A stretch of DNA of 64,000 bases. Source: Salegentibacter salegens. Its GTDB lineage: Bacteria > Bacteroidota > Bacteroidia > Flavobacteriales > Flavobacteriaceae. The notes beneath the pieces are model-generated. The model ran no database searches and had not been told where the DNA came from. It was given only the letters and a program-made list of their open reading frames with translations. Every line of letters begins with the position of its first letter. Position 1 is the first letter of the stretch. The stretch lies in the NCBI RefSeq assembly GCF_900142975.1, contig NZ_LT670848.1, forward strand, positions 3,906,001-3,970,000, read 5' to 3'. Position numbers and translations under genes: made by a program. Below are positions 10,448-19,805 of the stretch, piece after piece.

Positions 10448-11152
10448 ATGAAACCGTTTCAAAAGGATTTCTACAGTCAGGAAGATAAGATGTACGTAGC
10501 AACAGACTGCGTAATTTTTGGATTCGATGAAGGAAACCTGAAACTTTTAATTTTTAAAAGAAGGGTTAAACCACTTATGGGAACCTGGTCTCTTATAGGA
10601 AGTTTTGTAAAACTGGATGAGGACGTTAAAGAAGCCGCAAAACGTGTTTTAAAGGAAATAACCGGCCTGGAAAACGTTTTTATGGAAGAACTAAAAACGT
10701 ATGGCACCACATTTCGGGATCCTGGTTACCGCACTATTTCTATCGCCCAGTACGCTTTAATAAGAATTGGTGAGTATGATAAGGAATTAGTAGAAAGACA
10801 TGGGGCGCATTGGTATGATATAGAAGATGTACCTGATCTAGTGTTAGAACATAACCAAATGGTAAAGGATGCTCTAATTCGAATTCGCAGAAAGGCGAGA
10901 TATAAACCAATTGGGTTTGAATTACTTCCAGAGAAATTTACAATTCCGCAATTACAAAGGCTTTATGAGGCTGTTTATCATAAAGAAATCGATGCCCGTA
11001 ACTTCAGAAAAAAAGTACTTTCCTTAAATGTGCTTGTTAAATTAGATGAAAAAGATATGTCTACCTCTCGCCGGGGCGCTTTTTTATACAAATTTGACCG
11101 AAATAAATACCTGAAACTTCAAGATTCAGGATTCAATTTTGAAATTGGATAA
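10448..11152 (+). CDS. Nudix-fold transcriptional regulator (NrtR/AraR-like), catalytic box degraded
   Basis: The protein has 234 residues. An N-terminal Nudix domain (about 15-150) is followed by a C-terminal winged helix (about 165-230, with LPEKFTIPQLQRLYEAVY and FRKKVL). This is the architecture of NrtR and of the Bacteroidetes AraR-type sugar regulators. In the Nudix box (residues 52-74) the REUxEE core reads RVLKEI, so two of the metal-binding glutamates are Val and Ile. The fold is therefore probably a ligand sensor and not a hydrolase. It sits 51 bp after the symporter gene and upstream of the isomerase and GH5 genes, which are its likely targets. Confidence 0.85.
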   Translation: MKPFQKDFYSQEDKMYVATDCVIFGFDEGNLKLLIFKRRVKPLMGTWSLIGSFVKLDEDVKEAAKRVLKEITGLENVFMEELKTYGTTFRDPGYRTISIAQYALIRIGEYDKELVERHGAHWYDIEDVPDLVLEHNQMVKDALIRIRRKARYKPIGFELLPEKFTIPQLQRLYEAVYHKEIDARNFRKKVLSLNVLVKLDEKDMSTSRRGAFLYKFDRNKYLKLQDSGFNFEIG

Positions 11153-11210
11153 TAGAAGTTTTCCTACCTTAAATATGTTAAGAAAAATTTAAAAAATTTA
11201 TTCTAAAAAA

Positions 11211-11240
11211 TTTGTTTTCTGAAAAATAATTGTAAATTTT
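11211..11240 (+). promoter_or_regulatory. Candidate promoter for the isomerase/GH5 pair
   Basis: TTTG at 11211-11214 is followed after 18 bp by TAAATTTT at 11233-11240. This resembles the Bacteroidetes -33 TTTG and -7 TAnnTTTG elements. It would give a leader of about 115 nt before the ATG at 11361. The region is very AT-rich, so chance matches are likely. Confidence 0.3.
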
Positions 11241-11360
11241 ACGTTTATAATAATTTACTAAGAAAAGAAAGTTATAGAAACCATTTTTAATTTTTGATCT
11301 GGCTTTTTCTTTAGCCTAATTAGGTGCTATACTTTATTGTACCAACTTAATATATAAATA

Positions 11361-12257
11361 ATGGATAAGAAATTTACAAGACGCAATGCGCTAAAGAGTA
11401 TAGCCATTGGTTCAGGAATCCTAAGCCTTGGGGGAGTAGCATCTTCTTTTGCTGCTATGAATTATATTGATAATAATACATTACCCAATAGAAAAAAGAA
11501 CAATATTAAGCATTCAGTTTGTCGTTGGTGTTTTCAGGATATTCCCTTAGATGAATTTGCAAAAACCTGTGCCAATATGGGAATTCAGGCTATAGATCTT
11601 TTAAAACCATCAGAATGGGATACTGTAGAGAAATATGGATTGGTGTGCTCTATGGCTACCGATGATTTTGCCAATATTGAAAATGGATTTAACGAGCCTA
11701 AAAATCATAAAGATCTTCAGGAAAGATACAAGGGTTTAATTGATAAGGCTGCAAAACACAACATAAAAAATGTAATTGTATTCTCCGGAAACCGGCGTGG
11801 AATGGATGAGCAAACCGGAATTAAAAATTGTTCCAGGGGCTTAAAACCGCTGCTTAAATACGCAAAAAAGAAAAATATAACCCTGGTTATGGAATTACTC
11901 AATAGCAAAGTAAATCATCCCGATTATATGGCAGACCATACCGAATGGGGTGTGGCGCTGGCCGTAGAAATGGGAGTAGAGAACTTTAAACTGCTTTACG
12001 ATATCTACCATATGCAGGTTATGGAGGGAGATATTATTGCTACAATTAAAAAACATCATAAGCACATTAATCATTACCACACTGCAGGAGTTCCCGGGAG
12101 AAATGAAATTGACGATTCTCAGGAATTATTTTATCCTGCAATTATGAAAGCCATTGTGGAAACCGGTTTTGAAGGATTTGTAGCGCAAGAGTTTATTCCT
12201 ACCAATCCTGATGAAATTGCTTCATTAAAGAAAGCTATTGAAATTTGTGATGTCTAA
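11361..12257 (+). CDS. Tat-exported sugar phosphate isomerase/epimerase family protein (hydroxypyruvate isomerase-like)
   Basis: The protein has 298 residues. FTRRNALKSIAIGSGILSLG at residues 5-24 is a twin-arginine signal, so it should be exported folded. The rest is a xylose-isomerase-like TIM barrel. VMELLNSKVNHPDY and HYHTAGVPGRNEIDD resemble hydroxypyruvate isomerase (Hyi), with metal-ligand Glu, Asp and His at the strand ends. Many Bacteroidetes Tat-exported members of this family lie in polysaccharide loci and have no proven reaction. The GH5-like gene follows after 9 bp, so the two are probably co-transcribed and act together in the periplasm. Confidence 0.83.
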   Translation: MDKKFTRRNALKSIAIGSGILSLGGVASSFAAMNYIDNNTLPNRKKNNIKHSVCRWCFQDIPLDEFAKTCANMGIQAIDLLKPSEWDTVEKYGLVCSMATDDFANIENGFNEPKNHKDLQERYKGLIDKAAKHNIKNVIVFSGNRRGMDEQTGIKNCSRGLKPLLKYAKKKNITLVMELLNSKVNHPDYMADHTEWGVALAVEMGVENFKLLYDIYHMQVMEGDIIATIKKHHKHINHYHTAGVPGRNEIDDSQELFYPAIMKAIVETGFEGFVAQEFIPTNPDEIASLKKAIEICDV

Positions 12258-12266
12258 GTTTTATTT

Positions 12267-14837
12267 ATGAGAAAGAATATTTTTTTAATCTTTTTAATTG
12301 GGGTTATAGGTTTCGCAGGATTTTCCCAGGAAAAACAAGATGCATACGTAGATGATGAGGGCCTAATGCGCTGGGGCCATAATGATGAGGAAGTAAAAGG
12401 CTTTGGGGCAAATTATTCGGTGCCTTTTGCACACGGGTACCGTAGCGGCCAGAAATTGAATGTAGCTCTAAAAGAAGCTATAGATAAGGATGTTTACCAT
12501 TTTTCAAGATTAGGTTTTGATCTTTATCGAATTCACGTTTGGGATACCGAAATCAGCGATGAAGAAGGAAATCTTCTGGAAAATGAACATCTGGAATTAT
12601 TCGATTATTTACTGAAAAAGCTCAAGGAGCGTGACATAAATTTCGTGATCACGCCCATCGCATATTGGGGAAATGGCTGGCCGGAACCCGATGAAGATAC
12701 CCCTGGATTTTCTAATAAATACGGAAAAGCAGGAAGCCTTATTGAACCCGGCGCTATTAAAGCACAGGAAAATTATTTGGCACAATTTCTAAATCATGTG
12801 AATCCGCATACCGGTGTGGCTTATAAAAATGACCCAAACCTCATTGCTTTTGAAATTAGCAACGAACCGCACCATAAAGGGGAGCCTGAAGAAGTGCAGG
12901 AGTTTATAGAAAAAATGGTTTCGGCTATGAAAAGCACCGGTTCTGAGAAACCAATTTTCTATAATGTAAGCCATAGTATTCATCTTGCCGAATCTTATTT
13001 TGATGCTGGAATAGACGGCGGAACTTTCCAGTGGTATCCCACCGGACTGGGATTTCAGAAGGAATTGGAAGGAAATTTGTTACCCAATGTAAACGATTAT
13101 CATATTCCGTTCAATGATGTAATTGAAAAAAATAACGCCGCAAAATTGGTTTACGAATTTGATGCTGCCGATGTGATGAAATCTTATATCTATCCCGCAA
13201 TGGCTAGAAGTTTTCGGGAAGCCGGAATCCAGATTGGAACTCACTTTGCTTACGATCCTACCTACTTAGCGCCCGGAAATACCGAGTACAACACGCATTA
13301 TATGAACCTGGCCTACACGCCGCAAAAAGCTCTGGCTTTAATGATTGCCGGCGAGGTTTTTCATCAGGTTCCTGTAAATAGTGATTTTGGTGTTTATCCA
13401 GAAAACCTGGAATTTCAGGATTTTCAGATCAATTATGAGAAAGACCTGGCAGTATTAAATTCTGAAGAAAAATTTATTTATACGAATACTAACGAAATTC
13501 AGCCAAAATCCTTTAAAAACCTTAAACAAATTGCCGGTTTTGGTGATTCTGAAGTTGTAAAATATGAAGGAAAAGGCGCCTATTTTCTCGATAAATTAGA
13601 AGACGGAGTTTGGCGACTGGAAGTGATGCCCGACGCTATTTTGGTAGATAATCCTTTTGGAAGTAACAGCCTCGAAAAAACCGTGGCTGTAATTAAGTGG
13701 GATGAATGGGAAATGAGTTTAGATCTTGCCGGTTTGGATGAAAACTTCAGCCTGGAAGCTTTAAATAAAGACAACGAATTTACTCCAAAGATAGAAGCGA
13801 AATCCTTTAAAATTCGTCCTGGAACTTATCTTCTGAAAACTAAAGGAGCTGAATTTGATAAAAATTCAGACTTAGATTTAAGGTTCGAATTGGAAGAATT
13901 TACTGCCCCGGAAAGTACTGTAGAAAAAACTTATGTACTACATCAGCCAATAAATGAACTTACCGAGAATTCTTCAGCAGAGATTACTGCAGAGATCGTT
14001 TCAAATAAAGAAATAGAAAAAGTAGAAGCCTGGTTGCAAAATGCCAATACTTATGAAGCTATCGAACTTGAAAATAGCAGCGCTTATAATTATTCGGCAG
14101 AAATTCCAGAAAATATGCTTAAAAATGGATTTCTGAAGTATAGAATCATAGCAACTACGGATAAAGGAAAAGAAACTTTTCCCGGTGAAGTGTCAGGCAG
14201 CCCTGAAGATTGGGATTTTTATTCTGAAGAGATGTTTACCACACAGATTGTAAAAGAGAGCAAACCGCTTTATATTTTTAATGCTGCAGAAGACGAAGAT
14301 TATGTAGTAGGCGAGTGGAGCCCTGAAAATAACCTGGTGCCAACCAATAATCCTGCGGAAGCAGAATACCAGGTAAAAGTGGAAAAACTTTTTGAAGAAG
14401 ATGTCGAAAACCCGGAAGCAGAACCAGTTTATGATTATTCGTTTAGATATAATTTCAATAGAAAAATTGCAGGCAGAAAAGCCGAGTTGAATTCCAAAGA
14501 TAGCCTGATGATAAAGGCCAGAAGTTTAACCGCGAGCACAGATAAACTTCAAATTGCTTTGGTGATGAAAAACGGAGCCTCCTTTGGAACATCAATAGAT
14601 CTAACCCAGGAAACCAAAACTTATAAAATTGATCTATCCTCTTTAAAACCGGTTAAAACGGTGAGTCTGCCAAGACCTTATCCTTCATTTTTACCATATT
14701 ATTTTAAGCATTCTTATAAAGGCGATTTTGAGTTAGAAAATGCAGAAGCTTTGCAATTTTCAATCGGCCCGGGAATTGAAAATAATGAGTTGGAAAATCC
14801 GCATGGTGTGGGGATTATTTCGGTGAGTTTGGAATAA
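12267..14837 (+). CDS. Secreted GH5-like glycoside hydrolase with long C-terminal region
   Basis: The protein has 856 residues. A signal peptide (residues 1-20, ending GFSQ) is followed by a (beta/alpha)8 domain to about residue 400. FEISNEPHH places the acid/base at E200. LVYEFDAAD places a likely nucleophile at E297. Both positions fit clan GH-A, family 5. VYHFSRLGFDLYRIHVWD is the usual early strand. The remaining 450 residues are beta-rich with an Ig-like part near 540-640 and no recognised carbohydrate module. Some family members lack activity or have unusual specificity, so the substrate (mannan, glucan or other) is unknown. The gene ends at a strong terminator. Confidence 0.8.
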   Translation: MRKNIFLIFLIGVIGFAGFSQEKQDAYVDDEGLMRWGHNDEEVKGFGANYSVPFAHGYRSGQKLNVALKEAIDKDVYHFSRLGFDLYRIHVWDTEISDEEGNLLENEHLELFDYLLKKLKERDINFVITPIAYWGNGWPEPDEDTPGFSNKYGKAGSLIEPGAIKAQENYLAQFLNHVNPHTGVAYKNDPNLIAFEISNEPHHKGEPEEVQEFIEKMVSAMKSTGSEKPIFYNVSHSIHLAESYFDAGIDGGTFQWYPTGLGFQKELEGNLLPNVNDYHIPFNDVIEKNNAAKLVYEFDAADVMKSYIYPAMARSFREAGIQIGTHFAYDPTYLAPGNTEYNTHYMNLAYTPQKALALMIAGEVFHQVPVNSDFGVYPENLEFQDFQINYEKDLAVLNSEEKFIYTNTNEIQPKSFKNLKQIAGFGDSEVVKYEGKGAYFLDKLEDGVWRLEVMPDAILVDNPFGSNSLEKTVAVIKWDEWEMSLDLAGLDENFSLEALNKDNEFTPKIEAKSFKIRPGTYLLKTKGAEFDKNSDLDLRFELEEFTAPESTVEKTYVLHQPINELTENSSAEITAEIVSNKEIEKVEAWLQNANTYEAIELENSSAYNYSAEIPENMLKNGFLKYRIIATTDKGKETFPGEVSGSPEDWDFYSEEMFTTQIVKESKPLYIFNAAEDEDYVVGEWSPENNLVPTNNPAEAEYQVKVEKLFEEDVENPEAEPVYDYSFRYNFNRKIAGRKAELNSKDSLMIKARSLTASTDKLQIALVMKNGASFGTSIDLTQETKTYKIDLSSLKPVKTVSLPRPYPSFLPYYFKHSYKGDFELENAEALQFSIGPGIENNELENPHGVGIISVSLE

Positions 14838-14855
14838 GAAAATTATATGAGTATT

Positions 14856-14891
14856 AAACCTCACAGGTCTTCGAGACCTGTGAGGTTTTTT
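14856..14891 (+). terminator. Rho-independent terminator after the GH5-like gene
   Basis: A perfect stem of about 15 bp (arms AAACCTCACAGGTCT and AGACCTGTGAGGTTT, loop TCG) is followed by a run of T. It lies 19 bp after the GH5 stop. The arm sequence belongs to a hairpin family common between genes in this group. Confidence 0.8.
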
Positions 14892-14904
14892 GTGGTGAAA
14901 TGTG

Positions 14905-14958
14905 CCGCTCCGATGGAGCTGTCTCTAGTTTCTATAAATATATCGCTCCTACGGAGCT
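14905..14958. repeat. Paired short palindromes (GCTCCGATGGAGC / GCTCCTACGGAGC)
   Basis: Two 13-bp imperfect palindromes with GCTCC/GGAGC arms lie 25 bp apart in the convergent gap between the GH5-like gene and nrdJ. No coding frame is supported here. They look like a dispersed REP-type repeat. Confidence 0.55.
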
Positions 14959-15019
14959 TAAAAAGATTGTGGATTTTGATCTTTTAAATTCTCTCCTGCA
15001 AGGTTTTGTTTTTTGTATG

Positions 15020-15098
15020 CGTCATTCTGAATTCATTTCAGAATCTAAGATGTTAATAATCAGAATAAGTTAGAAGCTGAAACAAGTTCAGCTTGACG
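15020..15098. repeat. REP-like intergenic repeat
   Basis: The element starts CGTCATTCTGAA and ends TTCAGCTTGACG. Each end contains a small stem (TTCTGAATTCATTTCAGAA, and GCTGAAACAAGTTCAGC). The two ends also pair with each other. The same plan recurs in at least ten intergenic places in this window. Confidence 0.8.
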
Positions 15099-15128
15099 AA
15101 AGCTAAGAAACATTTCCCTTCTACAAAC

Positions 15129-15163
15129 AAAAAGGCCTTTTGGATTTCCAAAAGGCCTTTTTT
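15129..15163. terminator. Bidirectional terminator between GH5-like gene and nrdJ
   Basis: Arms AAAAAGGCCTTTTGGA and TCCAAAAGGCCTTTTT form a stem of up to 16 bp with A and T runs outside. It can end transcription on both strands. Its main client is nrdJ on the minus strand, whose stop is 24 bp away. Confidence 0.85.
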
Positions 15164-15186
15164 ATCTAATCTAACAAGAGTCTATG

Positions 15187-17742
15187 CTATCCACATTTGG
15201 AAGAACCACAATCCTGACAGGTAAGGCAGCCTTCCTGATAGATAAGATTAGATGAATTACAATTTGTACATTTTTGTTTCTTGGCAACGGTACCATCGGC
15301 GATGAAGCGTTTCAGCGCCCTGGCAACTCCGTTTTTCCAGGTGTTAATAGATTCACTGTCTAACTGCAGACTGCTTATTAAATCTACTACCTTTTCAATT
15401 GGCATACCGTGTCTAAGCGTGGTAGAGATCAATTTAGCATAATTCCAGTATTCAGGGTTGAATTTATGCGATAAGCCTTCTATAGTTGTTTTGTAACCTC
15501 GTTTGTTTTCATACTGGAAATCGTAACGAGAAGTTCCATCTTCATTTCTGGCTTTTATAATAGTCCCTTCAGTCACCCAACGCGGAAGCAAAATCCCTTC
15601 TTCATCATCGGCAAAACCGGTAAAGATCTCGTAAGGTCTATCGTCAATTAAGCCAATAAATGCAATCCATTTGTCTTTGTTATTCTGGAAACGAACCACA
15701 TCTGCGGTTAAACTTTGTGGGCGCGTGGTTGGGAATGGCGTATTATTTTCTTCTTCAGCCTCTTCTTTTTTCTCTTCGTTAGAAATTAGAACTCCAGAGC
15801 GAGAACCATCACGATACACGGTAACTCCTTTACAACCGGCCTGCCAGGCTTCTAAATATAGTTGACCAACCAATTCTTCGGTAGCATCATTTGGTAAGTT
15901 AATGGTCACACTAATAGAGTGATCTACCCATTTTTGTACTGCTCCCTGCATTCTTACTTTACTCAACCAGTCAACATCGTTAGAAGTGGCTTTGTAGTAG
16001 GGAGAAGCTTTTACAAGTTTGTCCAGTTCGGCTTGTGTATAATCATCGGTTATTTCGTGGCCGTTAACCTTCATCCATTCTTTAAATCGATGATGGAAAA
16101 CCACGTATTCTTCCCAGGAATCGCCAACTTCATCTACAAAATCTACACGGGAATCTTTATCGTTAGGATTTACTTTTCTTCTTCGCTTGTAAACAGGCAT
16201 AAATACCGGCTCAATTCCAGAACTGGTTTGCGTCATTAAACTGGTAGTTCCCGTAGGGGCAATGGTAAGTAAGGCAATATTACGGCGGCCGTATTCCAGC
16301 ATATCGTAATACAATTTCTCATCGGCCTCTTTAAGTCGAAGGATAAACGGATTTTCTTTTTCTCTTTCTGAATCAAAAATTCCGAAAGCACCTCTTTCTT
16401 TTGCTGCATAAACTGAAGCTCTGTAAGCTTCAATAGCGATGTTTTTATGAATTTTCACTGAAAAATCCACACCTTCATCGCTTCCGTATTTAATACCTAA
16501 AGCTGCTAACATATCGCCTTCTGCAGTGATGCCAATTCCGGTTCTTCTACCTTCTTTTGCTTTAGTTTGAATATTTTTCCAAAGATTATATTCTACACCT
16601 TTAATTTCTGAACCTTCAGGATCTGCTTCAATTTTAGCAAGAATTGCATCAATTTTCTCTAATTCAAGATCAATAATATCGTCCATAATACGCTGTGCAG
16701 CGGCGATATGTTTTTTGAAAAGTTCAAAATTGAAAGAAGCATCTTTAGTAAACGGATTTTCTACATAAGAGAATAGGTTTATGGCAAGTAATCTACAGGA
16801 ATCATAAGGACAAAGCGGAATCTCACCACAAGGATTGGTAGAAACCGTTTTATAACCAAGATCTGCATAACAATCTGGCACCGATTCGTTAATTACGGTA
16901 TCCCAGAAAAGGATTCCCGGCTCAGCCGATTTCCAGGCGTTATGTACTATTTTTTTCCAAAGCTTATTAGCTTCGATCTCTTTAGATTTCGTTGGATTTT
17001 CGCTAAAAATTGGATATTTCTGAACGTAATTGCGATCTTCTTTAACCGAACGCATAAATTCGTCGTCTATTCTCACTGAAACATTGGCGCCGGTTACTTT
17101 TCCCTGCTCCATTTTAGCGTCTATAAAATCTTCAGAATCTGGGTGATTAATAGAAACTGAAAGCATTAGCGCTCCACGACGCCCATCCTGGGCAACTTCC
17201 CGAGTGGAGTTAGAGTAACGTTCCATAAAAGGAACAATACCGGTAGAAGTAAGGGCAGAGTTTTTTACCGCCGAACCTTTTGGACGAATGTGGGAAAGGT
17301 CATGGCCAACACCGCCACGGCGTTTCATAAGCTGAACCTGTTCCTGGTCTATTTTCATAATCCCTCCATAAGAATCTGAATCGCCATCGTTACCAATTAC
17401 GAAACAGTTAGAAAGAGAAGCAATTTGATAAGGGTTACCTATACCGGCCATTGGGCTACCTTGAGGAACAATATATTTAAAGTCTTTTATAAGGTCAAAA
17501 ACTTCATTTTCTTTCATTGGGTTTGGGTAGCGTTGCTCTACACGGGCAATTTCTTTTGCAATTCTACGATGCATATCGTTTGGCGTAAGCTCATAAAGGT
17601 TCCCCTGGGAATCTTTAAGCGCATACTTGTTTACCCACACCCGTGCGGCTAAATCATCTCCTTTAAAATAGTCTAACGAAGCTTTAAAAGCCTCATCCTG
17701 GCTATAGGTCTTAGGAGCGGCGGTAGTAGTGTTCACACCCAT
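15187..17742 (-). CDS. nrdJ: Adenosylcobalamin-dependent (class II) ribonucleoside-diphosphate reductase
   Basis: This enzyme makes deoxyribonucleotides using coenzyme B12, without needing oxygen. NPCGEIPL is the finger-loop with active-site Cys and Glu. SNCFVIGNDGDSDSYGG holds a redox Cys. APTGTTSLMTQTSSGIEP is the phosphate-binding segment. The C-terminus has a Cys-rich tail (CTNCNSSN, then CLTCQDCGSSKCG) with the zinc-ribbon plan of long NrdJ proteins. I start at the ATG at 17740-17742 (MGVNTTTAAPK), giving 851 residues. The open frame extends 22 codons further upstream, but that part has no family-like sequence. No cobalamin riboswitch is visible upstream. Confidence 0.93.
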   Translation of the reverse strand: MGVNTTTAAPKTYSQDEAFKASLDYFKGDDLAARVWVNKYALKDSQGNLYELTPNDMHRRIAKEIARVEQRYPNPMKENEVFDLIKDFKYIVPQGSPMAGIGNPYQIASLSNCFVIGNDGDSDSYGGIMKIDQEQVQLMKRRGGVGHDLSHIRPKGSAVKNSALTSTGIVPFMERYSNSTREVAQDGRRGALMLSVSINHPDSEDFIDAKMEQGKVTGANVSVRIDDEFMRSVKEDRNYVQKYPIFSENPTKSKEIEANKLWKKIVHNAWKSAEPGILFWDTVINESVPDCYADLGYKTVSTNPCGEIPLCPYDSCRLLAINLFSYVENPFTKDASFNFELFKKHIAAAQRIMDDIIDLELEKIDAILAKIEADPEGSEIKGVEYNLWKNIQTKAKEGRRTGIGITAEGDMLAALGIKYGSDEGVDFSVKIHKNIAIEAYRASVYAAKERGAFGIFDSEREKENPFILRLKEADEKLYYDMLEYGRRNIALLTIAPTGTTSLMTQTSSGIEPVFMPVYKRRRKVNPNDKDSRVDFVDEVGDSWEEYVVFHHRFKEWMKVNGHEITDDYTQAELDKLVKASPYYKATSNDVDWLSKVRMQGAVQKWVDHSISVTINLPNDATEELVGQLYLEAWQAGCKGVTVYRDGSRSGVLISNEEKKEEAEEENNTPFPTTRPQSLTADVVRFQNNKDKWIAFIGLIDDRPYEIFTGFADDEEGILLPRWVTEGTIIKARNEDGTSRYDFQYENKRGYKTTIEGLSHKFNPEYWNYAKLISTTLRHGMPIEKVVDLISSLQLDSESINTWKNGVARALKRFIADGTVAKKQKCTNCNSSNLIYQEGCLTCQDCGSSKCG

Positions 17743-18113
17743 ATTAATTTTAGATTTTGGATTAGTATTCGTTTCAAGCGGAATGTAAATATAGACAAAG
17801 ATGTACAAGAATATAAAATCTTGTTAAAAAAAGTTATCAAACAAAAATTGTTAATAAGCTTATTATCAGTCTAATATGAATTTATCAACATTAGAAAGTT
17901 GACAAATTTGTAAAAAAAGATAAATAAAGTTTGTGTAGGAGTAAACTGCTGAAGCTGAAGTAGAGAAAACTATTTCCTGTTAGTTTTGCTACGAATTCAC
18001 GAATATTTTAGGATTGAAATGCGCAAAAATCTTAACGGAAATCTAAGTCTGAAACCAGGAATAAATTTGATACAATTAAATGTGGCTGGAAGAATAAAAG
18101 CTGAATTGTTATA
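17743..18113. other. Intergenic region upstream of nrdJ
   Basis: This AT-rich stretch shows no coding frame I can support. On the minus strand TATATTTA near 17790-17797 resembles a -7 element for nrdJ, but no good -33 partner was found. At 17986-18000 it holds TTGCTACGAATTCAC, the reverse complement of a short repeat also seen at 48958 and 61182. No B12 box or other riboswitch core is visible. Confidence 0.4.
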
Positions 18114-18145
18114 AAAAAAGAGGCTGGTTGAATTAACAACCAGCC
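18114..18145 (-). terminator. Terminator of the amylase gene
   Basis: On the minus strand, GGCTGGTTG and CAACCAGCC form a 9-bp stem with a TTAATT loop, followed by a run of seven T. It lies about 40 bp past the amylase stop. Confidence 0.8.
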
Positions 18146-18184
18146 AGTCTTTGAATTAACACCTATGAAAATTCAAAATAAAAC

Positions 18185-19642
18185 CTATTTCGTGATGGAA
18201 TATATTGAATATCCATTCGCCGGAGCTTCAATTGTTACCATTCCGTTTTCATCGGAGGTAGGGGTGTATGTTGTGTTACCACTATAATCTAAAAGGGTAA
18301 CGTTATTCCAATTAGTTTGGACGTTTCTACGCTTGGTAGTGCTGCCGGTGCTAATATATAGAATTAATCCGGGGTTTTCAGCATTCCCTTCTCTTTTCAT
18401 TACATATTCGTCATTATCTACATGAAGCACTTCTACGTCCCCAAGTGCCAGACTGTTATGAATCTCGATTAACAGCTTAATTTCCTCGTTAAAAGCTTCA
18501 TTTTCGTAATCTGAGTAGAAAATTGTAGGATATCCGTCGTGTGTTAAAATATAGGCATAAGCCTTCATTTTATTTTCTGTAGCGATGCGATTGTCTTCAT
18601 TTTCGTCTTTTTCGGTGTCATGATTCGCTACAAATGTCACTGCTTTGTCGGGATAAACCTTACGCAGTGTATTTCCGTCTAAATAATTTAGGTCATCAAA
18701 ACGATCAAAAGCTTCTTCCATTTTATAGAATGCAGCAAAATCGAAAGCTGAAACTCCGGTGGCGTCAACCCAGTCTACTAAAACATCGGCATTTCCATTA
18801 AAATTCTCTCCCACGGCAAATCCGCCAACTTCGTTCATCCAGTCTTCAATTACCCAGGTTCCAAAACCTTTCACGTAATCAAATCGCCATCCGTCAAAGC
18901 CCATTTCATTTTTGTAATATTTCGCAACAGAATTTTCATTTTTCCAAAGCCAATCCTGTACATAAGGAACATCGTGATCTACATCCTGTTCAGAAAAGAA
19001 AAGATCGCCCTCATCACTTTGGCTTATATCATTTGGATGGAAATGCTCGTAACTTCTATTGAACATCCCAGAGGCATTTCCGTTTTCCTCATCAAAATTA
19101 GTGTAGGTTTCTTTATCACGATACGGATTGTATTCCAGGCCACCACCAGAATTATGGTTTAAAACAATATCTGCAATAACCTCTAAGCCCAGATCGTGAG
19201 ATTTAGAGATAAGATTTTCCAGCTCTTCGCGCGTTCCAAAACGTGTAGGAACAGTCCCGTGCTGATCGTATTCTCCAAAATCAAAATAATCTGAAGGATC
19301 GTACCCCATAGAGTAACCGCCAGATTGGCCTTTGGTAGCCACTGGAAGCCATAACCTGTCTATCCCGGCATCTGCCCAGCCCTCAACTTTATCTGAAAGG
19401 TTGTTCCACCACTCAAAACGAGGTTCTACATCCCAGTAAAAAGTTTGCATCATTACTTTTTGCCCGCTGGAATATAGCGAAAGATCTAATGCTTCAGGAT
19501 CTTGTGGAGTAGGTGCTTCCGGTTCTTCACCGCCGGTTATATCATCTGTCTCATCAACAACTTCGTCGTCGTCTTTAGAACAGCCAGATATCACTAAAAG
19601 TAAGCTGAAAAGAAAAGGAAATAAAATTTTAGTTTTTTTCAT
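18185..19642 (-). CDS. Outer-membrane alpha-amylase lipoprotein (GH13, SusG-like role)
   Basis: The 485-residue protein has lipobox VISGC (C21) and then an acidic linker, which suggests surface display. The four GH13 regions are present: DIVLNHN, GWRFDYVKG (nucleophile D255), VGENFNG (acid E279) and FVANHDTE (D342). It should cut alpha-1,4-glucans at the cell surface so that SusCDE can bind and import the fragments. It follows susE by 163 bp. That gap holds a nested inverted repeat that could end or weaken transcription from the sus genes. Confidence 0.92.
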   Translation of the reverse strand: MKKTKILFPFLFSLLLVISGCSKDDDEVVDETDDITGGEEPEAPTPQDPEALDLSLYSSGQKVMMQTFYWDVEPRFEWWNNLSDKVEGWADAGIDRLWLPVATKGQSGGYSMGYDPSDYFDFGEYDQHGTVPTRFGTREELENLISKSHDLGLEVIADIVLNHNSGGGLEYNPYRDKETYTNFDEENGNASGMFNRSYEHFHPNDISQSDEGDLFFSEQDVDHDVPYVQDWLWKNENSVAKYYKNEMGFDGWRFDYVKGFGTWVIEDWMNEVGGFAVGENFNGNADVLVDWVDATGVSAFDFAAFYKMEEAFDRFDDLNYLDGNTLRKVYPDKAVTFVANHDTEKDENEDNRIATENKMKAYAYILTHDGYPTIFYSDYENEAFNEEIKLLIEIHNSLALGDVEVLHVDNDEYVMKREGNAENPGLILYISTGSTTKRRNVQTNWNNVTLLDYSGNTTYTPTSDENGMVTIEAPANGYSIYSITK

Positions 19643-19661
19643 AATAAATAAGAATTAAAAA

Positions 19662-19788
19662 GGGCTGTCTGAAAAGTTATTAGATCGTCATTCTGAATTT
19701 ATTTCAGAATCTAAGTTTTTGATTATCAAAACAAGTTAGAAGCTGAAACCAGTTTAGCTTGACGGTAATTGAACTTTCCAGGCAGCCC
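19662..19788. repeat. Nested inverted-repeat element (outer CTGTCTGAAAAGTT arms around a REP-like core)
   Basis: Outer arms GGGCTGTCTGAAAAGTT (19662-19678) and its near complement ending GGCAGCCC (to 19788) enclose a REP-like core at 19686-19764. On the minus strand the last arm is followed by TTTTT, so it may also act as a terminator after susE. A second copy is at 28299-28451. Confidence 0.75.
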
Positions 19789-19805
19789 TTAAGTTAATTT
19801 AGTCT

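Noticed and set aside
10671..10680. AAAACGTTTT as a LacI-type operator
   Set aside because: It lies in the middle of the Nudix-regulator coding sequence, far from a gene start, and is probably chance.
17743..17808. 22-residue extension of the NrdJ frame
   Set aside because: The extension (MYIFVYIYIPLE...) is hydrophobic and AT-driven. The ATG at 17742 gives the usual N-terminus.
17743..18114. Cobalamin riboswitch upstream of nrdJ
   Set aside because: I looked for the conserved B12-box core on the minus strand and saw none, and the region is too AT-rich for the usual fold.
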